Shown here piece by piece: positions 34,841-46,916 of a DNA stretch of 64,000 bases. Position 1 is the stretch's first letter, and every line of letters starts with the position of its first letter. The DNA comes from Edolisoma coerulescens. Its lineage: Eukaryota > Chordata > Aves > Passeriformes > Campephagidae. Made by a program: the position numbers and the translations under genes. The stretch is from contig VWZW01006824.1 in assembly GCA_013397115.1 (NCBI GenBank), positions 372,001 through 436,000 of the forward strand. The letters run 5' to 3'. The notes under the pieces are model-generated. The model was not told the DNA's origin, made no database searches, and worked only from the letters and a program-made list of their open reading frames with translations.

Positions 34841-36667
34841 AGGTCACCTGAGCTGAAAACATCATTGTAACTTTATTGACAGGAGTTGCCAACACCTTTC
34901 TGTAGCATGTGGACATGCTTCCCCAGCCTTTTGGGAAAAGGCTTGGCTCTCCAAGGAGGCACCATAACTGCACCCCTTTCCATGACCCTTAAGCAAAGTC
35001 TTCCCTAAACAGAAATCTAGGTCACAGTTTAATTTTCTTTTTTTTTTTTTTTTCATAAAGTAATGTCCCAATCATTTTTTTATTTCCTGCATGTGGCAGA
35101 AGGCAGAAATCAGGGAGGATGAAAGCCAAACATGGGAGAACTGGGAAGCAGCGTCAGAGGCACTGGGTTACCTCGGGGTTGCTGTCAAATCCATTATTAT
35201 TCATTACAGTAATCTCCTGCAGACTAATGGACACGTGTTCTATTAGTCTTGCAGTCACCATGGGTAAAATTAAAAGCTTTGGACAGTTCTATGAAGGGTC
35301 TCAGTTTCAAGCCAATTTTATATCACAGCCTATTTTTGGTCAGTGCTGCTCACTTGGGTCCTCCTCAGAGCTGCTGTTACGGGAACGGAATTTCTTCCTT
35401 AAAGATGACCATCTCTTGTTGACTATCACCCATGCTCTGGGTGATAAAACTGCAGGGAGTTGTATCAGAGTCAGGGTGAATCCAGACCTGAGCCCTGGTG
35501 AATTCAATGGGGCCAGAGCTTCCTAAGTGGCTGTTCAAACAAAAATAAGTATTTGGGAAGTTTTATTCAAGACTACATTCAATCATGTTTCAATATTGGA
35601 TGCTATTTGCTGGTGCTAACATTTTTTTTCTTAGAAAATAAACTTTTAGCAAAAAACATGTCATTGTTCTGCAAGGCTTGCTGACCTTGTGCTAATTAAC
35701 CACACTTTTAGGCACACAGCATAACCTCATGCTAAGCTAAACAATGAGCAGCCTATAAATAAAAAAGAGCTACTGCTAAATTTCACATGTTTGGCTTTAA
35801 ACTCGAAGACTTCCATGGGGGTAGGAGGTCACTTCACTCTATATTTATCTCTTTAAAATTAACAGAAAGGAAAAAATAGGCCCCTTTGCCCTCGGACTGG
35901 AACATAAGGTCAGGATGAAAAGTGGCACGGGCAGGGCTGGGGGAGTCTGGCAGCTTGACCATCACCATGGATATGCTGGCACCGCCCTGGGCTTGACACG
36001 CTGTATCCAGCAGGAAATGATATTCCCCTTGTGTCCTGAGTCACTGCCCTGAGATTTTACATCCATGACATGTTAAAAAATATAAAAATTAAAAGTAGTA
36101 TGCTCAGTCTTTCCTGCCAGTTCCTGATATGTGATTGCTAAAAACATCAGGAGAAAAACACTTGCCATTTGTTTCCAGAAGCCCTGGGGAACAGAGATAT
36201 GAAACCTGGGAGTGGCTCAGAGGCTTTCCTAGAAAATGGCCCTTGTCACACAGCCAGATATTCCACGGATCCCAGGAGCTGCTGCTGGTAAAGGGACGAG
36301 GCATCCCCTCAGCCCTGAGCTGTGTTGGGGTGTCTGTTCTGGCCTCTCTCTCCAGGCACCGCTGCCATGCTTAGCCATGATGAAAGCTGTCTTTGGGCTG
36401 AATGGAACGGAGACCCTCAGGCTCTCTTGGTGTCCCTGTTCTCCTCTGCTCTTCCTGTGGCCCTGCTTGGCTCTAGCCAGGCTGAGGATGGACCATTTCC
36501 ATAGGGAAGCCTGCACAGAACCTGCCAAAACATAGGGATGCTGAGCTGAGCCTACCCTGAGCTGGAGGACAGGTGGTGGCTCAGATGCCATCCCAAGGCA
36601 ATGCTTTATCTTGGATTTCTAAATTATGAACCTAGGCCTCCACAAATGGCTATTTTTGTCTCTCTAA
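34841..36667. other. Gene-free sequence with T run
   Basis: No supported gene. A 16-base T run lies at 35038-35053. The 135-codon plus frame at 35119-35526 has no recognised domain. AT-rich from 35560 to 35880. Confidence 0.5.
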
Positions 36668-36862
36668 TGGGGTGGGCAGGCCCTGGCGCAGGTTGCTCAG
36701 AGAAGCTGTGGCTGCCCCATCCCTGGAAGTGTCCAAGGCCAGGTTGGACGGGGCTTGGAGCAACCTGGGATAGTGGAAGGTGTCCCTGCCCATGGCAGGG
36801 GGTGGCACTGGATGGGCTTTAAGGTCTCTTCCAACCCAAACCATTCCATGATTTTATGATGT
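36668..36862 (+). mobile_element. CR1 LINE 3' end
   Basis: GGGTGGGCAGGCCCTGGCGC, GAGAAGCTGTGGCTGCCCCA, TTGGACGGGGCTTGGAGCAA, AGTGGAAGGTGTCCCTGCCC, and the terminal CCATTCCATGATTTTATGAT. Plus strand, about 195 bases, one of the better preserved copies. Confidence 0.93.
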
Positions 36863-39439
36863 TTGGACACTGAAGTGTCCCAAATGCTAGAGCAACTGAC
36901 AAAGAAATCATTAGAAAGTGGATCCTGTTTCGATAAACCTGATTTTGGTGTTAAAATCATTCTTCACCTGTAAACCTTGACTCAACTTCAGTGGCAAATC
37001 CAAGGTGGCAGGTCATAGGGGTCACTGGTAAAACAGGGAAAGAAAGGATAGACATGGACTGAGGGGTCTTTGACACTAGTTACAAACACAAGTGAAGGCA
37101 AACATAGAAGACAGTGACTTTGACAATCTCATCCCGGAGAGGAGCCAGGGAACAGCAGGGACCCTGAACACAAGTCTCACATCCCTTGATGGAAAGTTGC
37201 ATGGTAGGATTTTTCCAGAAGCATCCCAGGTTAGTCCTCCTGCCTGCAGGAGCCTGTGGTCATCCTGCTCTGCCTGCAGGAGCCTATGGTCATCTTGCTC
37301 TGCCTGCAGCCGTGTGAGGGCCATGAGAGCCTGGCCATGAGCTATTGGTCAGGTCCTCCCACCTGCTGAGCTCAGCAGCACCACAGCAAGGGGGAAGCTG
37401 AGAACACTAAGGATTATTTGATGAACAAGAAGCATCAACTGCATTCTTTGATCACCTCCGGGTTAACATCCATGGCACAATTTTAATTGCTAAAGACACA
37501 GTCACACCGCTCAGATCTGTCCCAAGGACTGAGGACGCTGCTTTTTTTTGTCCTTTTCTCTTGCTCATCAAGGAGTGCTTGCTGCACTGGGCAGATGTAC
37601 AACATCACTGCAGTGCCTCAGGCACCCAGCTCCAGTGGAAAAACCCAAGGAGTTCATACTCGTGTCATGCCGAGCTCCATTGGCCTGTAAATAGCAGTGA
37701 TGGCCCTGAAGCGCCTGGGGGAATGGGAAATTAATATTCCTTCCCCTGGATACTACTGGGCTAAAACGCATCATCCAAAGGCCCTGCTTTAGGGCAAGAT
37801 TCCCCCATGGGGCTGCAGATGAGGATGCTGAGTTTGAGGCTGCTTATTGGCATTTGGAAGGAATTTGTTCCACCACTGGAAACTTTTGTGGCCAAAGAAG
37901 TTAGAGGGGGAAAAGCCAGTTAAACTTTGGCCTTTTTCTATAGAGGGTAAACTTAGAAACATGACTTAGATGCATAATTTAGAAAACCAAGATAAAAGTC
38001 AAGCCAGCTGCTTACCCCACAGCTTTTTTTATGATTATTGCTTACCAGGCTTAGCCACAGGGACTAAGTGCATGTTTGGAGTGCAGGCTTTTCTGGCTGA
38101 GCCATGAAGCCCATCAAGTGTAATTTTTGACCATGTAATTCATCCTTCCTGAACAGACTCAAAACCTAGTGAAGCAGGAAGGAATAGGATGTGAATTGCA
38201 AAGCATATTTGTGCACACAGGCTTTGGTGACCAGTGATAGCCGTGTTATGGTGTGATGAGATTTGCCAAGGGGTTTTCTGCTGAGAGAATATCAGTGAAC
38301 GATAAAGCTGAAAGCCTCGACACACCAGAGGAGCTGTGTTTGTGTATGGACAGTGAAAATAAGTTTGCCACTTGTTTTGTCTTGGTCTAAACTAAACCAA
38401 AATTAATGCCATGGCCTCATCTCACCCTAGATCGGCTTCTAGGTAACAGCTCTGAAAAATGCAGGAGAGAGCATCTCTCCTGCCAATTGCTGCTGCAGCC
38501 AGCACCTCCAGCCCCTTCAGTGTGCACAGTCCTGGCTCTTCACTCCTCTGGCAGACACTGCCTACCCTGGGAAGGGGGACACTGCTGTGTAAAAGTGAGA
38601 TTTCTGTCTGCTGCATTGGTTAGACACTTCCATGTGACAAAGGGAAATGGGAAAATCCAGCTATTCTTCATCATGTTAGAAATAAACTCGGTTGGTTAGT
38701 GCGATGTGTAGCTTTAATAAATTCATCGCTGCAGTTAAAAATCTCTCCTACTGAATGAGGTTGTGGTTAACAAGACAAATTATAAAAAGCTGTGCATTTC
38801 CACAGATGCAAATCAATAGTGGGACACTCTCCTGCTCCATGCTGCTCCTTGAGCACCTCTTGTGACAAAGAAGTTTTCTGCAAACAGAGTTGCAAGAGCA
38901 AACTGAGAGGTTCTGTAATATCCTCAGTCACATTTTGTACTGGTGCCTGACAACAGTCAGGTTTTTCAGCCATTCCATCCTGCTCTCACACACTGTCCCA
39001 GCTTCCAATAAGAAAATATTGAAACGCTGTCTTTTTTCAGACTTCTGTAGGCATTGAGAAATTTATCTCCCCAGGGTTCTGGGCACTGTAATTAATTTGT
39101 TCTCTTTCTAATGTTAAAAACTTGTTTTGATTTCACTGTCCCAGACAGACATCATGGAAAAAATGGTGCATGTCCCTGATCCCATCTCTTAATGGATTAA
39201 AATAGACTTGGAGGTACGAGGTAAGAGCAGAAGGCGGTGAATCAGATCATGCACAAGTTCTGTTAGTTTCCATTTGCACCCCTTGAGCAGAAGCCTGAGT
39301 CCCTTCCACGGCACAAGAAACTTCATGCCAAGATCTTGAAATTACTGTTTTAACATCTCTCCACGGTGATCTGCACAAATCCAAGCAGTCAGAGCTGCTG
39401 GCAGGCAGGTACCACCTGCTTCCCTCACTGGGACTCAAG
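36863..39439. other. Gene-free sequence apart from a minisatellite
   Basis: No supported gene. Contains the 30-bp repeat at 37241-37310. AT-leaning at 37900-38060 and 38640-38800. Nothing else recognised. Confidence 0.5.
37241..37310. repeat. Minisatellite, 30-bp unit, about 2.3 copies
   Basis: Unit TGCCTGCAGGAGCCTGTGGT plus ten more bases at 37241-37270. A second copy with two substitutions follows at 37271-37300, and a partial third (TGCCTGCAGC) at 37301-37310. Because 30 is a multiple of three, the minus strand translates as a repeating decapeptide, but no gene context supports coding. Confidence 0.88.
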
Positions 39440-39770
39440 GGCACCCCAGCTGGGATATGGGGAAGCCAGGGAAGGATTTCTGCCAAGCTGTTTGCCAAGT
39501 GGTTGGCCCCCAGCACCTTCTTGTGCCTGGAGTTGTTGCTCCAGAGGGGCAGGACCTTGCACTTCTTGTTGAAGTTTGTGTGGCTCCTGCCAACCCATTT
39601 CTCCAGGCTGTGGAGGTGCCCATGGATGGCAGCACATCCATCCAGGTCCATGAGCCATTCCTCCCAGCTTTATGTCACCTGCAAACTTGCTGAGGGTGCT
39701 CTCTGCCCCATCACACATCACTCAGGTCATTAAGGCAGAGGTCTGGGCAGCACATTGAAGAATTTCAGCC
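39440..39770 (-). mobile_element. Diverged CR1 LINE fragment from upstream of the usual 3' end
   Basis: The plus strand carries complement landmarks of CR1 internal sequence: GGGCAGGACCTTGCACTTCT, CCATTTCTCCAGGCTGTGGA, CACCTGCAAACTTGCTGAGG, GTGCTCTCTGCCCCATCA and ACTCAGGTCATTAA. This matches the conserved stretch near the end of the CR1 reverse transcriptase frame (reading toward GCAAGTTTGCAGGTG on the minus strand). No intact frame remains. Confidence 0.7.
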
Positions 39771-42330
39771 TTCTTGGTGGTCCAGTGGTTCTGATGAGCT
39801 CGGGGTGGGATTTCTGGATACAGTCAGGAGCTCAGCTTCCTTTTAAAAAGCCTGAACAAACATCGCTGTTAAACGTAGATTTGCAAGTACAAGCACTTCA
39901 GAAGTGCCAGCAATAAAGTTTCATATCCAACTTATATCAGTTCTCTCAGATGTTGTTCACTGGCTCACAGATGCTTTTCCCCAGAGCAGACAGAGCTCAG
40001 GAATGTGTGGTTAACGCATGGTTTGACATGACACTGCCTTCCGCTGCAGAAGTGGATAATGGGCCCAAAAACTGCTATCACCAGCTAGTCAAGGACTTCC
40101 TCTGGACCATAGTTTCTTGTCCCCAAGTGGTGCCAGGACAACTCTTTGTGGGGGCAGGCTGTCAGACCAGTTGTGGACATTACGTGGTTTAAAAATGCAT
40201 AACAAGGAAGAAGCAGCCTACTGTGTTGACTTGGCATTAAGTGCTCCTCTAAAGATTAAAGCAAGGGTTCCTCTCAAAAACTGGATGAACTTGCAAGGGA
40301 ACTGAAGCTGAAATAAAGTTGTGATAAGCCATGCCGTTGTCTAACTTTTGAGTGGGTGACTTTTTTTGGAGCTACTAATGAAAATAAGTCCAATGGCCTG
40401 TGACTCACTTTCAGTGACTCCTCTTCATTTAGGGACCAGTTAGTAACAGATTGATGTTAGGAGCAGCCAGCATGTGTCATTCCCAGACACTTCATCCCCA
40501 TGGAGATCTCCTGCCAATACCTTGTTTGCAGTGAGCTCAATGACATGGCAGTTCACCTTTAGGCTCCACGGGAAAGTAATTGCAGGAGGAAGTGTGGGGA
40601 GGTCTGCTTTTGTCAGGCAGGCTCTGGCAGATCGTCAAACTGGCAGCTTCCAAGTGCAGGTGAGGAGAAGGCTTTTAGCCTGGTTTCCTGTGGAAATGAG
40701 GCTGTTACCATCAGACTGTGATCAGCTTAACCCAAGGGACCGAGCAGGCTGCAGCAAAGAGCTTAAAAAAAAAATAAAGTCCTCTAAACTTCATAAGAAT
40801 AGAGAAGCACATAGAGAAAAGTGATGTTATTGGTGCTGGCACAAAGGGAAAGACAGGGAGAACTTTCCTCCTAGACATTGCCTTCAGCAGATGCTGCTGG
40901 CCATGGATGTACTCACCAACTAATCCACGGGAATGAGGTTCCATGGAACGGCTTGTGCAGTCCTCTGGCTGTGTGACACTAAAGGAAGAGAAGAGAGACA
41001 CATTTTCTGTGGTTGTCATGGGTGACATGAGAGAGGAACTGATGAAAGGAGAGATCCAGGAGAGGAGGAGAGCAGAACTGAAGCTGTTTTGAAGAGAGCA
41101 GAGCTCTATGATTGTGTATTGTAGGAGGTTTGCCGGACCTGGGGCTATAGCAGTGCAAGAGGTGCAGCAATGTGTAACTGTCTGCAAGAAACCAGGCTAC
41201 ATGAATTCTTTTTTATCATTTTGATAGCTCCCACAGTAACTTTGGTGCCATGGATTAATGTTTTTGCAGAGAAAAGGATCAGAAAGCTGGGCAAGTTGTT
41301 CATGGGTCTTCCTGCATCAGCAGAAATACGTCTCACATTCAGCCGCACTTGCCAAACCAAGTTGTGTTTAGCCTGTAGCTAGAAATGTTTATAATTTGTT
41401 TTAATATTTATAATTTGTCCCTGAAAACTGCACTGAGTATGTCATCACTCTTGAAAGTGTTCAGCTGGTGTCAGCTGAAGTAAGAGAGGTGGGCAATTAT
41501 CTTGCAAGGAGTCTGTGCATTCAGGTATTAAAACACCCACCACTGCTGCAGTCTGGTCCATGTGAAAGGCTCAGCTGCTTTGAAGTCTATTTTTACAACT
41601 CCTTGGGGTCGAATCATCTCTGCAAAGGAGGATTTAATGAGAAGGACTGACCCGTCCTGTTCCTCCTGCTATTTGACAATGACATTTTACCCAGCTTGTC
41701 TTCTCGGAAGACAAACCCACTGTATAATGGGTGTTTCCATGAGATTGCCATGGCACCCCTGGGGTTTCAAAGGCCTCTCATGGAGAAGGATTTGCCTGGC
41801 ACTTGTGTTCCCTGACTAGCCATCCCTATCCCATAATGTCACAGCAGTGGTGCAACCAAGCCATCAGCCACCCTTCTCCACTTCAGGAGCCCGTGCCAGG
41901 AGAGGACAGCAGAAACATTTCTCCCAGCAAAACACATCCAACCCAGCAAGTTCACCAGGGAAAGGTTTGCCAGCAGCTGGGTTTATGGCAGCTCCTCAGG
42001 ATCCCCACTGGACAACTCGCTCTGAAACCCAGTCATCCAAAATCCTGGGAGGATTGGGAACATGCAGGTGCTGTGAGTCTGACTTCACCAGTGTACTAAG
42101 CCTTGGTCTGAGGGCTCCGTGGCTCCTCTTATGGCTTAGCATTTTTCAGCCATCACAGAAAAAGGATGGGGAGAAGCAGGTTGTAATTCCAGCAAGTCCA
42201 TGAACTTCTCCAGTCAACTACAGATAGGAGCATCTTTGACTCAAAGCTCCAAGCATTTGGAGGTATCCCTCCTTCTTCTACCAGGGTCAAGAAATGTTCT
42301 TGCTAAAAATGGGGGCTGGGGTGGGGTACA
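39771..42330. other. Gene-free unique sequence
   Basis: No supported gene. The 12-mer TTTATAATTTGT is repeated at 41388-41399 and 41407-41418. The 158-codon minus frame at 40711-41187 has no recognised domain. Confidence 0.5.
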
Positions 42331-42660
42331 TAGAATCACAAAATCTTAGAATCATTAAGGTTGGAAAAGTCCTCTGAGCCCATTGAATCCAACAGCCGCC
42401 CCAGCACTACCACGGCCACAACTCAAACATGTCCACAAGTGCCACATCCACATGGCTTTGAAATCTCTCCAGGGATGGGGACTCAGTCACTGCCCTGGGC
42501 AGACTTTACCAGTCTGCCTTGACAACCTTTTGGATGAAGAAAATTTTCCAATATCCAACCTAAAACTTCCCTGGTGCAACATGAAGCTATTTTCTCTTGT
42601 CCTATTGCTTTTTACTTGGGAGAAGAGACCAACACCCCCAAACCTGCCCCTAAGCACCTT
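42331..42660 (-). mobile_element. CR1 LINE 3' end, about 0.33 kb
   Basis: TAGAATCACAAAATCTTAGA, GTGCCACATCCACATGGCTT, CTCCAGGGATGGGGACTCAG, CCAATATCCAACCTAAAACT and TTCTCTTGTCCTATTGCTTT. Minus strand, same subfamily as 15600-16038. Confidence 0.92.
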
Positions 42661-44539
42661 CTAGCCTCTCAGGACACTTGCATTTGAACCTCACATTCAT
42701 CTTGAGTTAAAAGGAGAATGCCCAGCACAAACCTTAAAACAGCTTGGCCCAGGGTCTGTGTTCTTCTTGCCTCAAACACTGAGCTGCATTTTCCTGCAAC
42801 TGTGACTGGTGCCATCAGATCGTGGTGGCAGCTCTCCATTTCAAATAGTTAATTTTGCTTTATGAGATCAATCCCTTTAGTAATTTGTTTTCTGCCATTA
42901 CTGCAGAGAGCAATGATCAGAATATTTAAAATATTAGACTGCAGCTCTTCTGTAATGGCCAAGAAAAAGTAAATCTGGAATACCAGAAGGTAATGGCAAC
43001 GTGGTTGGATGTTAGGGTCTTTTCATGGTAGGCAGAGTTCATATTCCTGGCCATGATTTGGTTTATATTAGGCAGAGAAACTGAAGTTTTATTATAAAAT
43101 TTGAAGGACTTTTGGTTCTGAAAGATGAAAAGTTTCTTCTAACTCCATCTACCCCAAGAAAAGATATTCTCCCCAGCATTTTGTGTTCCCTGCCCAAGCA
43201 GACAAATCTGAAGTTACCCAGACCATGACCTTTGTGACTGCTTGTGGCAGCAGACTGCAGCCCGAGAGCAACACTCATCCAGGGAGATGCACCTGAATGT
43301 TTTCATTTTCTTTGATACTATGTTTGCATTGCAAAATCACCCAGTCTCGTCTATTTATGGTTTATGGCTTAATACGGCCCAGGTTTATATCGTCTGAGTA
43401 ATTACCAGGATTTGCTCTGTGAAGCAGAGGAGTTCTGGGCAGACATTTTAATTTCCATCAGCTGTCATACCCTCGGAAGATAATTAAACACTCTTCATTT
43501 TCCATTTTAAATGGTATACAAAAGCTGGACATTAAACCCAGAGAGCTTTCCAAAAGGGAACATGTGGGTAGCTTCAAACTTTCCTTTGGCACCCAGCCAC
43601 CAGCGAGGGTCAGCCCGAGTTCACCATTTCCCATTGTGTAAGGGTATTTGTTTAACATTTCTTTTGTCTGAAGTGGCTTGTCAAATGAGATCTCCACATA
43701 ATTTTCATTTGGCCCTTCACTCACGTCTGAGCTGTCACTCCCATGGAAGCAGTTTGACTTTGAGCTTAGCAGAAATGTAGGCATAAGCAGACAAAGCTTT
43801 AAGAAATTCAGATAATTTTTCAGCTTAATCATAAAGGTATCCCTACAAAAATGGAGTAGGCAGCCTCAGAATCTCATGGTGTAAAAATCCAAAGACACTT
43901 CCAAGGACCAAGGTTGAATAACTTGGTTCACTCTGGCACTGTAGACAGGCTGGCCCCTGAATTTCAATCTCTGTATTTTGACAAGATTAAAAAAATAAGC
44001 CTCACATTGTTTTGAGTGAGGGACACATCCTTCTTCACATCCTGTCCTGCATGGCATTGCTGAGCGGGGCTGAAAGCTTCCCCTCCTCCAGCATGAGGCC
44101 ACCCCACATTGTAGGTGCACGTCATCCCCAGTGCCCTCAGGGTCCCTCTGACATGGTGCATCCATGTGTTTGCTCTCTGTGATGCAAGGACATCCCCCAA
44201 AACAAATTAGTGTCATCTCCTGGCAGGTCTGTGTTCCAGGATTTAGCTGGGGACTGGAACTGCAGTTGCTGTTGCCATTCTAGTTAATCCTCCTTGGCTG
44301 CAGTTGCATTCCAAGATTTCCAGCTGGGCACGTACCTGCTCGTGTACCTGCTCACCCGGCTGCTATTGAGCCAGAATGGTGGCCTTTTCTCTTATTTTAA
44401 ATCTAAATTAAACACAATATGGAAAGGGATGTTGCTGAGCACTTTTAAACTTATAATTACAGGTGATATCACTGAACACTGTACAGATTGACCTCTACTG
44501 GTATTTGATATGCAAATGAAAGAGACCATGTTGCTGTTG
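42661..44539. other. Gene-free sequence, partly AT-rich
   Basis: No supported gene. The blocks 42840-42980 and 43310-43530 have the dense AT-core texture seen in conserved noncoding elements (for example TAGTTAATTTTGCTTTATGA), but conservation cannot be judged here. The minus frame of 124 codons at 43458-43832 overlaps an 89-codon plus frame and has no recognised domain. Confidence 0.45.
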
Positions 44540-44755
44540 GCACAGAACCACACGGGCTGGGAAGGGCTTCCAGAGGACCTCTACTCACTCCCACCTCCTC
44601 ATCAGTGCAGCTACAGCTTAGAACCATGTCCAGTTAAATTTTGGATATCTCCAAAGATGGAGCTTTTACAGCCTCTCTGGGCAACTGATGTCAGTTTTTC
44701 TCTACTCTCATGGCAGAAAACTCTTTTCTCCTATAGAGGTGGAATTTTAATCTGA
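44540..44755 (-). mobile_element. Old CR1 LINE 3' fragment
   Basis: The plus strand shows complement landmarks of an older CR1 subfamily: GAAGGGCTTCCAGAGGACCT, CCATGTCCAGTTAAATTTTG, GATATCTCCAAAGATGGAG, ACAGCCTCTCTGGGCAACTG and TATAGAGGTGGAATTT. Diverged but in the correct order. Confidence 0.78.
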
Positions 44756-45411
44756 CATGTACAAGAAAAGGAAAAAGCATCAGCTCTAGCTGCATATAGA
44801 TGCTACACTCATTTCTTGTGTGGTTTGTAAACCCCTCAAAATTTCTGCTTCCTCCTTAGCATTTTCCCACTGCTAACAAAATTACATTTCTCTAATCATC
44901 TCCATTGTCCATATGCCCCATTTGTGTCCTGGAAACTGCCAAGGTTGTGTCTCATTTCAATTTCTTGATGGCCTTGCTCAAAGGCCAGTTGCCATTGTAT
45001 GGAAGTCCAGTATATTTAAAATAATCTATTACAGAAAATGATACAATTCCAGCTGCCTTCCAGAAGGCTCCCTTGGCAGGAGCTAAACACTGCAGCAGGA
45101 GCACACACAGGGCTCTCTTCTCACGGGTCAATGCATAGAACATAAATTGATGCACGGGATGTAAACACTGCCAGTAGGATCCCCTGCCAGCCCTACACTA
45201 CAGCCCGAAAGCTCTGCCCTCCCAGGGCCGTGTCCTGCGGCTGGCCCTGCTGAGTCACTGCCATTCCCGTTTGCTCGCGTCCCTGGGAAGGAGTGGGACA
45301 TGACTTCCGTGGGTGCCCTGCGAGCTGGGAGTGACAGAGCACACTCCACACATCACGGCACATCCCATCACCCATGTGTCTGTCACCTGGAGACACAGAG
45401 TGGGGAATATT
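44756..45411. other. Gene-free sequence left of the LTR pair
   Basis: No gene or assigned repeat. GC content rises from 45150 rightward toward the LTR. Confidence 0.5.
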
Positions 45412-45535
45412 TGTTAAAACGGTTCAAGGCCCTGTGGGACAGGCACAGCCACAGGCCGGACGGCTGGGAGTTGGCTGAGGGGTGAGAGGCAGCTGAGTGG
45501 AAGTTGGAAGCGAGACTGTGATTGGCTGGAGGAAC

Positions 45536-45621
45536 GCGTGGGCAGCATATGAACGGGAAGCTGATTGGGTGATAGGAGGCGTGGGCAGCATATGAACGGG
45601 AAGCTGATTGGGTGATAGGAG
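45536..45621. repeat. Perfect 43-bp tandem duplication
   Basis: Unit GCGTGGGCAGCATATGAACG plus 23 more bases at 45536-45578, repeated identically at 45579-45621, with a third start (GCGTGGGCAGCA) at 45622. Each copy carries one ATTGG box. Duplication of enhancer modules in the U3 region is common in retroviral LTRs. Confidence 0.95.
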
Positions 45622-45690
45622 GCGTGGGCAGCAGCAGCGCAGCCGTGCCAGCCAATGGGTGCCCTCCTGCTGTTAAGTTCTCTTGGGCTT

Positions 45691-45724
45691 CGGTTTGGTT
45701 TGGGTTGGGTTGGGTTGGGTTGAG
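45691..45724. repeat. Short (GGGTT)n array
   Basis: Consecutive GGGTT units on the plus strand preceded by GGTTT variants, between the CCAAT boxes and the TATA-like box. It resembles telomeric repeat only superficially, since the unit is five bases and not six. Confidence 0.85.
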
Positions 45725-45819
45725 GTTAAGGGAATAAAAAGGGGGCAATTTTGGGCAATAAACGGCTCTTCTTTGGACGTACCAGGGGGTTGTCGGCTTT
45801 GTTCCCCATTGCTATAACA

Positions 45820-46491
45820 GAGCTCCTCCTTAGAGGGACCGTGCAAGTCCAACACCCCAGCACTGCACTGCAGGATGAAAGGGAGCTCCGGATCAGAGCG
45901 ATGCTTCCACTTTGTGTCTCCCTTTGCTCCCAAGGCCTTGATTTTTCCTGACTGTGATCACCAGAGTGGCCCTCGCTGTCTCACATGCCACTGCAGGGAC
46001 ACCTTCCTGATGCTCCATCTAATCTGCTGCAGCCTCCCTGCGCAGCACACGTCCAGTGCCAGCAGAGATGGGCGTCCTCCAAAGGAAAGCCATCTGAACT
46101 GATAGGAGATGAGTAACTCAATGTGATCACAAGAATTAACAACACTAAACATGTCTCTGAGAGGCTCTGGGCAAGGCCCTGATCGTCACAGAAATTCCAT
46201 GAGCTGCTCTTTGCCACAATATTGTGTCTTTGATATCCTTAGAGAACAGAAAATAATGCAAATTAGTTATATCTTTGCTTTACAACAAGAATACTTTAGC
46301 TCTTCCCTGTTCTCATATCACTCTCTGGGTGATACATATCTAGCTATACAGTATAAATCAAAAAATTACTATCTTTGGCACTATAATTGGAAAGGTTCTT
46401 CCTCTAACAAAATAAGACAATTCTGAAATGGTGCTCCATGATGTTAAAGAGCTGCTGTTTCTACGTTTCTGCAGTGGGAGACACTGGGAAA
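45820..46491. other. Gene-free sequence between the two LTRs
   Basis: No retroviral internal sequence is visible: no primer binding site next to 45819 and no gag, pol or env similarity. The two LTRs are of different types, so this interval is host DNA and not the body of one provirus. Confidence 0.6.
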
Positions 46492-46714
46492 TTTGTTGTA
46501 TTGGTTTAACACAGCCTGGTTTTTTGGTGGGGGCAGGACAAAAGCTGCTTGAAACTTCTATGTCTGCCACAGAGCCAATTCTTGAAGGCTCTGACGACGG
46601 GCAGGTTAGTAGCCCAATTAGACAAGTTGGTAACGCCTCTGTGATGACATATTTAAGAAAGGAAAAACTGTGGGAAGCTCTCATTCTTCTCCCGAAGGGT
46701 GGTGAGGCGGCCGC

Positions 46715-46780
46715 CGGGGCCTTCCCGAGGCTGGGACCGCGTGGCCGGGGCCCTCCCGANGCCCGATGCGGAGCCTGGAT
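46715..46780. other. Assembly gap in GC-rich part of the ERVL LTR
   Basis: An n at 46760 lies in a GC-rich patch where CCGGGGCCTTCCCGAGGC is followed by the similar CCGGGGCCCTCCCGANGC. Sequencing drop-out in GC-rich sequence is the likely cause. The n may stand for one base or an unknown length. Confidence 0.7.
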
Positions 46781-46916
46781 GAGATCAACCTCTCAACGGC
46801 AACTTACAGACACCAACTTTCTTCCGAGTCAGAGGAAAAGTGAGGACACGTGAGGAAAACCAACACGGTGGCACCGAGGTCAGTGAAAAAAGAAGAGAGG
46901 GAGGAGGTGCTCCAAG

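Larger units (their letters stand above)
45412..45819 (+). mobile_element. LTR-like element with duplicated CCAAT module
   Basis: The features appear in promoter order on the plus strand. Inverted CCAAT boxes (ATTGG) lie at 45521-45525, 45564-45568 and 45607-45611, and a direct CCAAT box at 45652-45656. A TATA-like AATAAAAAG is at 45733-45741, a polyadenylation signal AATAAA at 45757-45762, and a likely terminus CTATAACA at 45819. The spacing from the signal to the end (about 60 bases) equals that of the ERVK-type LTR at 8417-8759. Two of the ATTGG boxes come from a perfect 43-bp tandem duplication (45536-45578 and 45579-45621). The left boundary is uncertain (TGTTAAAAC at 45412 or TGTGGGAC at 45433), and I found no target-site duplication, so the element may be truncated or old. 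A cellular promoter with CCAAT boxes is the alternative reading. Confidence 0.6.

Noticed and set aside
45691..45724. Interstitial telomere repeat
   Set aside because: The unit is GGGTT (five bases), not the vertebrate TTAGGG, and it sits inside the LTR-like promoter region.
45820..46491. Internal region of a provirus between two LTRs
   Set aside because: The two LTRs differ in type, and no primer binding site or retroviral protein similarity is present.
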